This document shows, in pieces, positions 46,955 through 56,254 of a DNA stretch of 64,000 bases (its first letter is position 1; each line of letters begins with the position of its first letter). This DNA comes from Polyporus tsugae (lineage: Eukaryota > Basidiomycota > Agaricomycetes > Polyporales > Polyporaceae). Location: positions 1,054,001-1,118,000 of the forward strand of contig JAHRBS010000001.1 in the NCBI GenBank assembly GCA_024305745.1, read 5' to 3'. The notes under the pieces are model-generated. The model did no database searches and had not been told where the DNA came from. It saw only the letters and a program-made list of their open reading frames with translations. A program made the position numbers and the translations under genes.

Positions 46955-49900
46955 TTATGAAGCTGCCCTCGGATGGAACGACATTGTCCGCTTCGTCCGA
47001 GCCGCGCATGGGGCCATGGAGTCAGCCGTGGGAGTAGCTTGTTGCTCCCTATTACCGCTGTGTATGGCAGGCCATGGTTTGGATGTCGCTATCATCTGGG
47101 ACTCCTGCATCAGGGAAACAGGCAGGTATTGACCTTCTGTTGCCTGCATCCCAACACGGATGACAAGGAACGAGAAGACGAGACCCTAGACACCATCGTC
47201 AGGGGGAACATTGCGTCATAGAATCAGAGACCTTACGATGAGTGCGGGAAAGACATTCAGACAAGCGACATACACAACATGTGCACTCGCAAAAATGGTG
47301 ACGACTAGGACCACGGAGGCAGCGGAGTATATGGCGGCGGATTGGACCATCCCTTCTATCACCTTCCGCAACAGAGGAGTCGGACGTGCTGAGCCCGTTC
47401 CAGTGTATGTGAAGAACACAACTCGGCTCATGATGAACACTGCGCATGGGATGGGGTGAAATTAGTGAGGCATAGAGGTCAATTGGCACGTACCTGTACA
47501 CATAATGTTGGTGAGAAGGGACGCGACGAAAAAATAGGGCGTGGGTACACTTTTCGTCAATGGCGCAGCGTATCCCAAAACTGCACAGGATATTGTTGTG
47601 GATGGTTAGCGTATGCAATCGGCGTATAGGAATCTCAAGGCTGACCAGCATCTAAGAGCAACATTATAGCAGGAAAGAATAGGGCTGGCCAGCACTGATT
47701 CCATACGACGTATAACCGATATGTCTGCACAAACTTTTAGTTAGACACTTTCCTTCTTTCTTTCTCGATCCCGTTTATTGCCCTGCGAGGCCATGCCTCA
47801 TGGTAGGCATTAAATACATGTGGTAGCTACTGTGGAAGGATGGAGGTCAGCTGTACAAAGGGCCCGGAGGCCCGTGCATTCAAGGGGGGTGGCAAGGGGG
47901 GAGTAGCGTTAACGACGGTGCCGGGGGCACACTGTAACGCAGGAAGAGGTGGATGTAGGTACGCAGTGGAAGGTAGATAGGGCAGGGCTCAGGAAGTGTG
48001 CGTTGCGGCCGTCTGTCCCCTCCTGGCCAACAAAGGCAAGGGAGCGAGCTATAAACCTACCGCCCATTGGGTACATTTGTGTCCCTGGGTCCAGCCTCTT
48101 GCCGCGGTCAGGAGTACGTACAGCGGTTGCCCCGCCGTTTGTCAGAATTCCCCCGTCCCTAGAGCAGGTAGACGCCCGCAACGCACAAGTCCATGGGATC
48201 GACTGAAACTCGGGTACAAGCAATGCCGCAGGTCGCTATACTACCTGAAGATGTAGATGAGAAGGGGGAGACACCGCCTCCAGGGCTGGTGTGATCAGAC
48301 GGGCGTGTCTGCAGAAATAAAGCAGTCAGCAAGGGGCGTATGCAGGGGAGACAAACAGCGGTGGAAAATTATCATGATGGACAGGTGGCCCGCTGGCGAG
48401 GGTTGTCATTGCAATGGCGTGCTGCAGCCTGGGGGGACACATCACCGAAAGTCTGTGCCAGCCGGCGCGTTGCACCAATATACCGGAGGAGGGGTCGGAA
48501 TGCCTTGGGTGAGCCCAAGAGCACCGAGAGGTCCCGACTACGCTGCCCCATGCCAGAGAGATACATTGCACGTGCGTGGGCAAAGGCTGGGCAAACTAGA
48601 ATGAAGTGGAGGACCGTCTCTGGGGCGTTGCCGCACTCCGGGCAGGTGCGCGAGGGAGCGCATGATATGCGATGCAGATGGCTGTTGAGGGGAGCATGAC
48701 CAGTGCGCAGCTGAAAGATAATGGCGGCCTGCCGTCTGGAGAGTGACTGAGTTGCTGCCATATATTTCGGAGAAGGGAGGGAGGGGTCGACACTGAGGAA
48801 CTGTCACCCCCTTGCTGACGTGCGCCAGTCCTCTGCTGCCCGCTTGGCAAGTGTCTGTAGGTGGGTTAGCTTAGCCTTGGTTGCGCTGACCGGGAGTGGG
48901 GCATGAAGCAGGCGCAGCAGCGACCTAGCCACACTTGAGTGCTCTGCCCGCTTGGCAGCCTGCTTTGCCTCGCGGTCTGCAATCTCATTGCCCTTGATGC
49001 CAGTGTGACCCGGCACCCACCGCAGAGTGAGCCCAGGGTCAGAAGCCTGTGTGCTGCTGCCCTGGTTGCGAAGCAGCTGGGCTCTGGAGTGAAGGTAGTC
49101 AGTGAGATAGTGTGAGGGGCGTGGACGTAGCTGCTGGGACGCCTCAATGGATGACCTGTTGTCAAGGGCGACCGAGGGTTCATCGGCTGGGTTTCGCTCC
49201 GTGCGCAGGAGCTCCGCACCCAGTATTGAGCCCACTATTTCTGCCTCATAGATATCATGCTCAGTGGCAGGGCCCAGGTGGCAGCGAAGGATGCGTGGGC
49301 GAGTTGCACCCCGACGCAACAAGACCACCGCTGCGCCAACCTTACCCCCTATCTCGGATCCATCTGAGTATACCGTCACCCTGTGCTGCCGCACCCAGGC
49401 TTCATCATCGTCCATAGCATCATCGTGCGAGTCGATGATGTGGGCGAGGATGGGGGGCTGCCAGTTGGGGGAGTAGCGGACCGGCTGGACCTTCTCCATG
49501 TGAGCAGGGGCATCCGCCGCAATGTACGCATGTGTGAGCTCGTGCAGGGCAGAGCAGTGGTGCTTGACATAGCGTGCTGCTGCGGTACGGATGTGCGGTG
49601 CAAGTGGATGAGTAAGAGGGAGTGTGCACATGCGGATTGTTGCGCGCTGACAGAGTTTGTCGACCAGGAGAGGGAAGGGAAGCAGGTCTGCATGCGCTGT
49701 CATAATGTCAGTGGCTGTGGTGCGCATTGCGCCCGTAATGAGCAGCAGAGCTTCCCGCTGCACCCGGGAGAGCTTTTTGACTGCTCCGACAGACCCGCGG
49801 CCCCGCTTTGCACCCTCTGGCTTGCTGACTGGAGTGATGAAGGTGTCGACTGCATAGAGCATGCTGGGGACCACGATCGCGAGGTAGAGGCGACGAATGA

Positions 49901-52900
49901 GAGATGGAGCAAGGCCATAGCGGGAGCGAGCTAGGCGACGGAGGGAGGAGACCCAGACAAGTCCCTTGCTGAGGGCTGCGGAGACATGCTGATGGAAGCG
50001 GAGGCGGTGGTCGAGGAGGAGGCCCAGAAAACAATGGAAGGCAGTCGGGGCAATAGTTGCCTGCCCAAGCTGCAGTGTGGGGCCGAGGGAGTCAGCCGCC
50101 CGCTGGGTCATGTTCAGTAGACCAAACTTGTCTAGAGAGAATTGTGAGTTGTGCGATGCTGACCAGTCATCTGCGCCACCTGGATGGGCAAAAAACTCGA
50201 TCAGTTTAGCATGTGTCTCTGCAAAGGTACGACCTATCGCAATGAGAGCAACATCATCCATAGAGCCAACCGCCGTCTCTCCATTCTTGCGCCGGGCACT
50301 GTCGATGAGTGCGGAGTTGAAGAAACTGTAGAGGATGACCGACAGGGGGCAGCCCTGGTCGATTCCGCTGATGATGTCGAAGAGCTCCGAGATGTAGTCG
50401 TCAAACTTGAGGCACGTACGGCGGCCGCACAGCTTCTCACGCAGCCACTCAATGATTATCTTCGGCACCCCACGCATGCGCATATTGTGGAAGAGCTGTT
50501 CCGGGATGGCAGCTGGAAAGGCGGACTTGATGTCTAGAAAGAGGACCGAGGCAACCTTGCCTCGCCGCCAAGCATCCTTGACGGTCTTGGTGACGAGGTG
50601 AATAGAGTCAGTCGTGGTGCGGCCGGCACGCCCGCCAAACTGATAGTTAGTGAGGAGGGACTTCTTCTCTACGTGAAATACAAGTACGTCAGCGACACAT
50701 CGGGAAAGAATCTTGGACATGCAGTTAAGCAGTGCTATTGGGCGGTGCGCCTTCGCTGTTGTGTAGTCGGTCTTGCCCGGTTTGCGCAACACGACTGTGT
50801 CTAAAACCTTCCAGATGTCCGGGTAGTAATTGAGGTTGAACGTGGCTCGAAATAGCTTGCCAAGGAGAGGGGTGAGTGTAACTCTGCATTGTACATATAC
50901 CTCATTTGGTACACCGTCCGGCCCGGGTGCCTTGAAGGAGCGGAGCAAGCTAATAGCTCGCTCAACCTGATCGTCAGAGATGTCAGTAAATTTGAAGCGT
51001 GGAGATGGGTAGTCAGAGTCTGGGGTGAATGGGGGGTCTGGCCCCGGAGGGAGGAAGAAGGCCTTGTGAAACTCCTCGCCCTTTGCGGCGTTATCCGTGA
51101 GAATGCGGGTGTTGTCATCGACCGCCTTCAGTGGTGGGATCCGCGTGCTGCCACCGTCCGTCTGACCCCGCTTGAGGAACCGGTGTGCCGTCCAGATTGA
51201 GTGAGCATCTGTGTCGTCCAGGAAGGCTGTCCAGCAGTCCTTGCGGGCATACTTGATGTGTTCTGCGTATATGTTGCGCACCCGCCGATACTCCTCATGG
51301 GACTCGTGAGAGGGGTCCCCCCGGTGGCAGAAAGATGCACGCCCAGCCCGCTGCTTCTCCTGACGCATCATTGTGAGGTCCTTCGACCACCAGCATCGTG
51401 AGAATGGGGTCGGGCTGGTGAACGGTACCTCCTTCTCCACCGCGGATTCAATTGCTGCGGTGACGCCTCCCAGGAAAAGGTCGAAGTCGGCAGTAGTCCG
51501 GATCCTCTCCGGCAGCGGTCGAGCGCGAAGGGCTGCCCGGAGTGCTGAGTTGAAAGCCACCCAGTCGACCTCACGAAAGTTGCGCCTCCTTGGCGGGTTT
51601 GCGGCAGCTAGAGGGATGTCAAAGGTTGTGAGTACTGGAAAATGGTCCGTCTTTGCTGGCCGGAGGTGTGGGGCAGTCGTGCAGGAGCTGAGGGAGTCTA
51701 GGATGTCAGTGGTGCAGAAAACATTGTCCGGACGAGTCAAATTCTTGGAACGCATCGCCTCCAGGGTGGGGATGCCAGCTGGGAGGGCCATCTCGAGCCC
51801 GAAGTCCGCGAGCCGGCGGAGGAGACGCTGTGAGCGGTCAATAGCCTGGGGCGGGAACAGATGGTGGTTGCGGGGCTCGTCCCAGACAGGGCTATGCCGG
51901 TTGAAATCTCCTAGCCAAATGATATGGTCAGTAGTATGGAAGTCGGCGCCTCCGCCCTCGCCGGCCAGCCTGCTCGTCGCCCGTGTCGCCGCATGGATTG
52001 CCCGGTCATGTTCGCCATCCACGTAGAGGTTGAGAAGGTGAATCCGCTGCCCGCCCGAGGTGAGTGTGATGGCCGTGACATCAGGCGATGGGACATTGAC
52101 AGGGCGCCAGGCGTTGGAGGAGATGGCTGTGTTGACGAGGATGACAGAGCGGGCGCGCTGCTCGGAGTCATGGTGGCCATCTGGGTAGACAACGGCCCAG
52201 CGGGAGGAGGCACAAGTGAGCTTGAGGTGGTCGAGGTAAGGTTCCTGGATAGCCAGGATGTTGTAGTCGCGCGGGTTAGCCGAGTGGAGGAGGTCGTATT
52301 GGGCAGTCAGGGACCGGTTGACATTTTGCTGCCAGATGCGGAGCTGTGGGAGGTTAGTAGTAGTGCTGCTATCAGGCTCCTGGTTATAGCTGTGATCAGA
52401 CATTAGCAGTGGTGCTGAGGTGGGGGGGTGCCTGCGGTGCGAGATTGAGCGTTGACTGTGTCAGTTTGGCCTGCACCGCGCGGCGGCGCTGGGACGGTGC
52501 TGGAGGGCCCTGATCTATACGATCCTGGACTATCCTCCAGAGGGAGTTGGGCAGCGGGTCGTCGAGGCGGGGTACCCAGGAATCCGGGTCCGCGGTGGGG
52601 AAGAACCGGAGTCGGTTTTCGGGGTACCGTGCATCCGTGCGGCACAGGTGGTCGAGGAAGATCGGGCACTCCCGGCTCCACGTAGCATGTCCTAGCTTCC
52701 CGCAATTCGCGCACTTGTGGTCACCTGGGTCTTGCCGTGTGCAGTCCTTGGTCCTATGGGTGCGTCTGCATGTGCCGCAGATGTCGTGGCCCTGCGGGCA
52801 GTCCCTGGCGAGGTGACCTGAGTCATACCGGTGGCACTTCGCGCATCGCATCGGCTCAGCAAGGTTCTTGCGTGCGGTGACGTGCTTGCCCTCAATAGTA

Positions 52901-53856
52901 AGACCTGTGCTGATCAGCGAGTTTGCGGTGTCAGGACTGGTAAGGGTCAGGAGCAGATGTGCAAAGCGCTGTGCACGGTGCCGCCGTTCCACCGGCTTGA
53001 TCCATCGCGCCTCCGTTATTGACTTCTCGGGCAGCGCGAGGTCCCTCTCGATCTCTCGCCATACAGCATCGTCACGCGGGTTGAAAGCGATGGGAACAAA
53101 TTCCACCACCACCCGGAAGGGCCGCAGCCGCACCTTTGTGTTCTCACCCAGCACTCTTTCGAAGTCAGCAGCGCGCTCGCGCAGCCATTGCGACTGCTCA
53201 GGGAGTGAGGTCTCCAGGATGATACCCCCATTCGAGAGGCATTTGGCCGCCGTGAAGCGAAGGTCCTCTGGCACTTCCAGCATGTATTTCACTGCCTCAT
53301 TGGCCTTCGCCAAGATCTCTGCGGCCGAGGGCGCCGACACTTTCCTTGTGTGGGAGGGAGGCTATCACCATGAACCCGTCTGCAATCAACGTCTGGGTCA
53401 CATAGATCATAAATTTCGCCTTGGCAATCGAGGCATACCACGAGGGCATGGTCCAGTCTTCAATGTCCGTCGGGGACACATGAAGCATGATGTGAAGATC
53501 GAGTGCAAAATGCTAGTGGACACCCAATCAGATGCGTAAGGTGCATGAAAATGTCGCGACCCGGTGATGACAACCTACCGCGACAGCCAAAAGGAACATT
53601 GCCGTCCTAGCCACAAACAATGCCGTGCTCGGTCTTCGGAGACTGCCAGGGGGAGCGCCCCGTTGATCCATGACCCGAAGATGTAGGTCACGACGAATAG
53701 TAGAAGAAACACGCCTTCAAGGATGACAGAAAGTAAAATAGAAGTAGTCCGAGGATCGAAATTCTGAAATGCATCATGAAGAGATGTGACGTGAGTAAAG
53801 CGTCTGTGGTCCGACTGGGAAACATGGCGGGAGCAGACCACACGCACCGGATCCAT
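46955..53856 (-). CDS. Seven-transmembrane-type protein, split by a LINE in an intron
   Basis: The gene reads right to left. A 5' exon begins near 53856 (uncertain ATG) with SVILEGVFLLLFVV. Exon 53512-53369 (HFALDLHIM ... VTQTLIADGFM) joins, across 5.6 kb, exon 47724-47646 (TYRLYVVWNQCWPALFFPA). Then follow 47580-47494, 47439-47237 and 47185-46955, all in phase. Six or seven hydrophobic helices result (PYFFVASLLTNIMC, IYSAASVVLVVTIFASAHVVYV, GLVFSFLVIRVG) with a soluble tail, like the many orphan 7TM proteins of basidiomycetes. Function unknown. Between GSWIN and LRRPSTALFV the frame slips by one, so the 5' part needs a 32-nt intron or is mutated. Removing the LINE gives an ordinary 52-nt intron. 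Confidence 0.65.
47744..47755 (-). repeat. Target-site duplication, 3' copy
   Basis: 12 bp identical to the copy at 53336-53347, followed (minus strand) by CTAAC and the host intron acceptor. Confidence 0.88.
48372..48803 (-). pseudogene. C-terminal remnant of LINE ORF2 after an in-frame stop
   Basis: The same frame as ORF2 continues past TGA 48806-48804 for 144 codons to a final TGA. It holds a zinc-knuckle-type CPECGNAPETVLHFILVCP motif and the RQAAIIFQLRTGHAPLN segment usual for LINE C-termini. Without the stop ORF2 would have about 1343 residues. Confidence 0.82.
48804..52403 (-). CDS. LINE ORF2: endonuclease-reverse transcriptase-RNase H
   Basis: 1199 residues to a TGA. The N-terminal APE-type endonuclease shows LRIWQQNVNRS, IQEPYL and WLGDFNRHSPVWD. 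The reverse transcriptase region shows KAPGPDGVPNEVY, LNCMSKILSRC, GRAGRTTTDSIH, VLFLDIKSAFPA, GIDQGCPLSVILY and the catalytic SMDDVALIA (the first residue is Ser where Tyr or Phe is usual). RNase H begins at VTVYSDGSEIGG, with later acidic partners (EAEIVG, ALDNRSS) and WVPGHTGIKGNEIADREA. The ATG overlaps the ORF1 stop by eight bases, suggesting re-initiation. The C-terminal knuckle is cut off by a nonsense codon, so the copy is probably inactive or only recently so. Confidence 0.93.
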   Translation of the reverse strand: MSDHSYNQEPDSSTTTNLPQLRIWQQNVNRSLTAQYDLLHSANPRDYNILAIQEPYLDHLKLTCASSRWAVVYPDGHHDSEQRARSVILVNTAISSNAWRPVNVPSPDVTAITLTSGGQRIHLLNLYVDGEHDRAIHAATRATSRLAGEGGGADFHTTDHIIWLGDFNRHSPVWDEPRNHHLFPPQAIDRSQRLLRRLADFGLEMALPAGIPTLEAMRSKNLTRPDNVFCTTDILDSLSSCTTAPHLRPAKTDHFPVLTTFDIPLAAANPPRRRNFREVDWVAFNSALRAALRARPLPERIRTTADFDLFLGGVTAAIESAVEKEVPFTSPTPFSRCWWSKDLTMMRQEKQRAGRASFCHRGDPSHESHEEYRRVRNIYAEHIKYARKDCWTAFLDDTDAHSIWTAHRFLKRGQTDGGSTRIPPLKAVDDNTRILTDNAAKGEEFHKAFFLPPGPDPPFTPDSDYPSPRFKFTDISDDQVERAISLLRSFKAPGPDGVPNEVYVQCRVTLTPLLGKLFRATFNLNYYPDIWKVLDTVVLRKPGKTDYTTAKAHRPIALLNCMSKILSRCVADVLVFHVEKKSLLTNYQFGGRAGRTTTDSIHLVTKTVKDAWRRGKVASVLFLDIKSAFPAAIPEQLFHNMRMRGVPKIIIEWLREKLCGRRTCLKFDDYISELFDIISGIDQGCPLSVILYSFFNSALIDSARRKNGETAVGSMDDVALIAIGRTFAETHAKLIEFFAHPGGADDWSASHNSQFSLDKFGLLNMTQRAADSLGPTLQLGQATIAPTAFHCFLGLLLDHRLRFHQHVSAALSKGLVWVSSLRRLARSRYGLAPSLIRRLYLAIVVPSMLYAVDTFITPVSKPEGAKRGRGSVGAVKKLSRVQREALLLITGAMRTTATDIMTAHADLLPFPLLVDKLCQRATIRMCTLPLTHPLAPHIRTAAARYVKHHCSALHELTHAYIAADAPAHMEKVQPVRYSPNWQPPILAHIIDSHDDAMDDDEAWVRQHRVTVYSDGSEIGGKVGAAVVLLRRGATRPRILRCHLGPATEHDIYEAEIVGSILGAELLRTERNPADEPSVALDNRSSIEASQQLRPRPSHYLTDYLHSRAQLLRNQGSSTQASDPGLTLRWVPGHTGIKGNEIADREAKQAAKRAEHSSVARSLLRLLHAPLPVSATKAKLTHLQTLAKRAAEDWRTSARG
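52396..53335 (-). CDS. LINE ORF1 (gag-like, CCHC knuckles), 5' partial
   Basis: About 312 residues without an initiator ATG; the frame enters from the duplicated target sequence. An N-terminal coiled/RRM-like part (LPEQSQWLRERAADFERVLG ... RPFRVVVEFVPIAFNP) is followed by three zinc-knuckle-like motifs: CAKCHRYDSGHLARDC, CGTCRRTHRTKDC and CANCGKLGHATWSREC. ORF1 proteins of this type coat the element RNA and act as chaperones. The stop overlaps the ORF2 start. Confidence 0.88.
53336..53347 (-). repeat. Target-site duplication, 5' copy
   Basis: 12 bp identical to 47744-47755, lying about 20 bases inside the host intron after its GTGATA donor. Confidence 0.88.
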
Positions 53857-56254
53857 GTGAGCCAAAGAAAAAAAGCCGAAGGGTCTTGTGTGTCGACAAA
53901 AAAACCTCTCGGTGGGTAGTGTTAGAGGGACGGGAGCGGTATGAAAGGACGTGGAGGACGACGTACTACGCTGGCAGGCCCTCGAGGGATACGTTGCTAG
54001 GCTTCATATGGGAACCTGTCATGGAGTTAGTGATGTTCCCTGGCTTGAACTGTGCCTCAGTCTTCTCGCAGTGATGTGTGATGATCGATGAACTTTGACC
54101 TCGCATGTCATCGTGTTTCAATCGTGACAGCTCGCCCGTCGCGCGTGAAACAGTAAAGTGACCCCACCAGAATGCCGGTATGACATTGGGACTGCTCTCA
54201 AGGGTCTTTACCCTGGCCGTCGTGAACATCAAGCTACTTCGTAGTCGTTAGAAGGTTCCAGCGGCCCGCCACAACGACTGCATGCGTACCTGCCATGACA
54301 CCTCCTATCAACTCCCGGAATGCGTCGCAAATGTCTGTTATAGAATTTGGCGCGCTAGTTCGGCTGTTTTCGACATCGAGCAGCGAAGTGTTCGCGCCCC
54401 CGGTACTTCAGAAGTACTTCAGAGTACCCATCAGTCCGGATGCCTCGGCGATCAGATGAAGGCAAGAACCGGCTTTGACCATGTCGTTTTAAGGCATCCC
54501 TGGGCCCACAGATTCTTCCTGGGCGAGACTGGCTTTCAGAGGCGGGTGCTGGGGCCAGGCTGGGGCTCACGGAAAGCGGCATCGTGCCTGGATGGGTACT
54601 AAGCAGAGTTCGGATAAATTGTGATATAGATAATACAGGCGGCATACTTACCTGAATAGCATTGCCGATTTCTGAATGAACTGTCTCACACCGAATACAA
54701 CCCGGTTCACAGAACCGTGGCCGCAGTGTGGAGGGGTTTGGAAGTCGATGATAGTCACTGTTGACCAATAAGAGCCTGGCTGTTCCACTGGATGTGGAGC
54801 GCGGACTACTCGGCCTTTGTAGATGTCCAGAAGCCGCGCCGGAGTATCATCGATGCCCTAGCACGATGGCAGGAAGAATGCGCCTTCGAGAATTACCGAT
54901 ATTAGAAGCGATGCGGCCGATGTGCACGGCCATTCCCTGTGCTCGCCGATATCAGTCCCACATGAAGGGGCAGAGAAGGGGAGCGAAAAGGAACATATAT
55001 ACTTGGCTATACGGTGGGACGTGAAAGGCAGAGGCGACGTTGTCTTGGTAACGCTCGAGCTTGAACATGACGGGCGATGTGTCGTTGGCGTTCTAAGGAT
55101 GGTTCCTCTGGCGGCCGCGTATTGAGAAGTTAATAGGCTATGTACTTCAATCGAGAGTGATTAACCAATGCTCACCTCCCAAGACACGCGCGATGCGTGG
55201 CTTGTACCTGCGCGTTACCCTGGGGATGGCAACCACCTGGTTCGCGCGCCCTCAGATCTACTAACCTCGTTGTAGGTCACTCGGTTCGCAAGATTGTCGC
55301 GTGAGTATCTTTCGGACGCGGTGAACATCTAGAGGACATTCAATTCTATACGATTCTTTGGCAAGCATCCTGGACCTGGGGACATATTATGTATCTCGTT
55401 TCACACTGCAAGGTCAGATATAAGTGCATAAGTGTGCAGAACTGGGCAACGAACATATCCAAGTGCGGCGGCCGCGGGGTTTTGATAGGACGTTATAAAA
55501 GTGCCCATCAATGCACATGAACCAACGATTTCAGCTCCAAGTTGAATAGTATGGCACCCACCGGTGCTAGTGACTTATATGATACGTCTACACTCTGGAT
55601 GGTGCAGGCTTTCTGCCATAAGAATCGGAACCGCAGCTCTCGATCGGTGTTTAATATATGGTAACAGGCTCGACGGGGTTGAGGCAGATTGTAGCTCGTA
55701 GACCACATCTATGATCCATACCATAATTCTTGAAGTAACCACTGCCATAAGAATGGGCGGGTTAAACAGAGAGGGGGATATAAACAAGAATCAGAGCACT
55801 CACGGCGACTGCATACCTATCGGGGCTACACCGTATCCCGCCTACCACGAGCGTTGGACGGCAGTGCTGAAATGCAGAAAGGTCATGTCCCTTGTGAGGC
55901 GATTCATCGTGTGCTTTCGCTCATGAAGCTGAAGTCGCCAGGCCTCGACGTAATACTCCTAGGCATAGCGTCGTGGAAGGCGGTCAATAGGAAAGAGTAG
56001 TAGTGTAGCAGCTGGAGCGTTTGCCGAGTCCCGACTCGGACGCGGCAGCGACGCGTATTAGCGCTAAGCCAACACTCCTTTGTCCTCTACCCTTGTACCC
56101 AGGCCCCTCCACCTTCACTGGTTTACTCCCAGCGCACGGCTCATCGTACCAGCGCCTTAAGGCCTTATGTGGAAGCATGCGTTAACGCGAGGATACCCAC
56201 CAAAAGCTGTAAAGGCAGCAGCTTTCGGCCTGCGACGCTCTTGTATGTCCCTGA
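53857..56254. other. Intergenic with possible 7TM fragment
   Basis: No intact gene. On the minus strand near 54868-54927 the string SLLISVILEGAFFLP resembles the start of the adjacent 7TM gene (SILLSVILEGVFLLLF), so a decayed paralogue may lie here; it soon meets a stop. A 13-bp direct repeat (ctgccataagaat) occurs at about 55613 and 55743. The rest shows nothing I recognise. Confidence 0.35.

Larger units (their letters stand above)
47756..53335 (-). mobile_element. Non-LTR retrotransposon (LINE, Tad/I-like), slightly 5'-truncated
   Basis: A 5.6 kb element in the same direction as the host gene. It carries ORF1 with zinc knuckles and ORF2 with APE endonuclease, reverse transcriptase and RNase H, followed by about 615 nt of 3' UTR ending in an A-rich GAAA tract instead of poly-A. 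It is flanked by a 12-bp direct repeat (aaggaaagtgtc read on the minus strand) at both ends, as expected for target-primed integration. The element starts inside ORF1 without an ATG, so the 5' end is slightly truncated. RNase H plus an APE endonuclease points to the I/Tad group; clade not tested. Confidence 0.9.

Noticed and set aside
47909..48223. 104-residue minus-strand ORF
   Set aside because: Lies in the LINE 3' UTR, starts with TTG and has no likeness to a protein.
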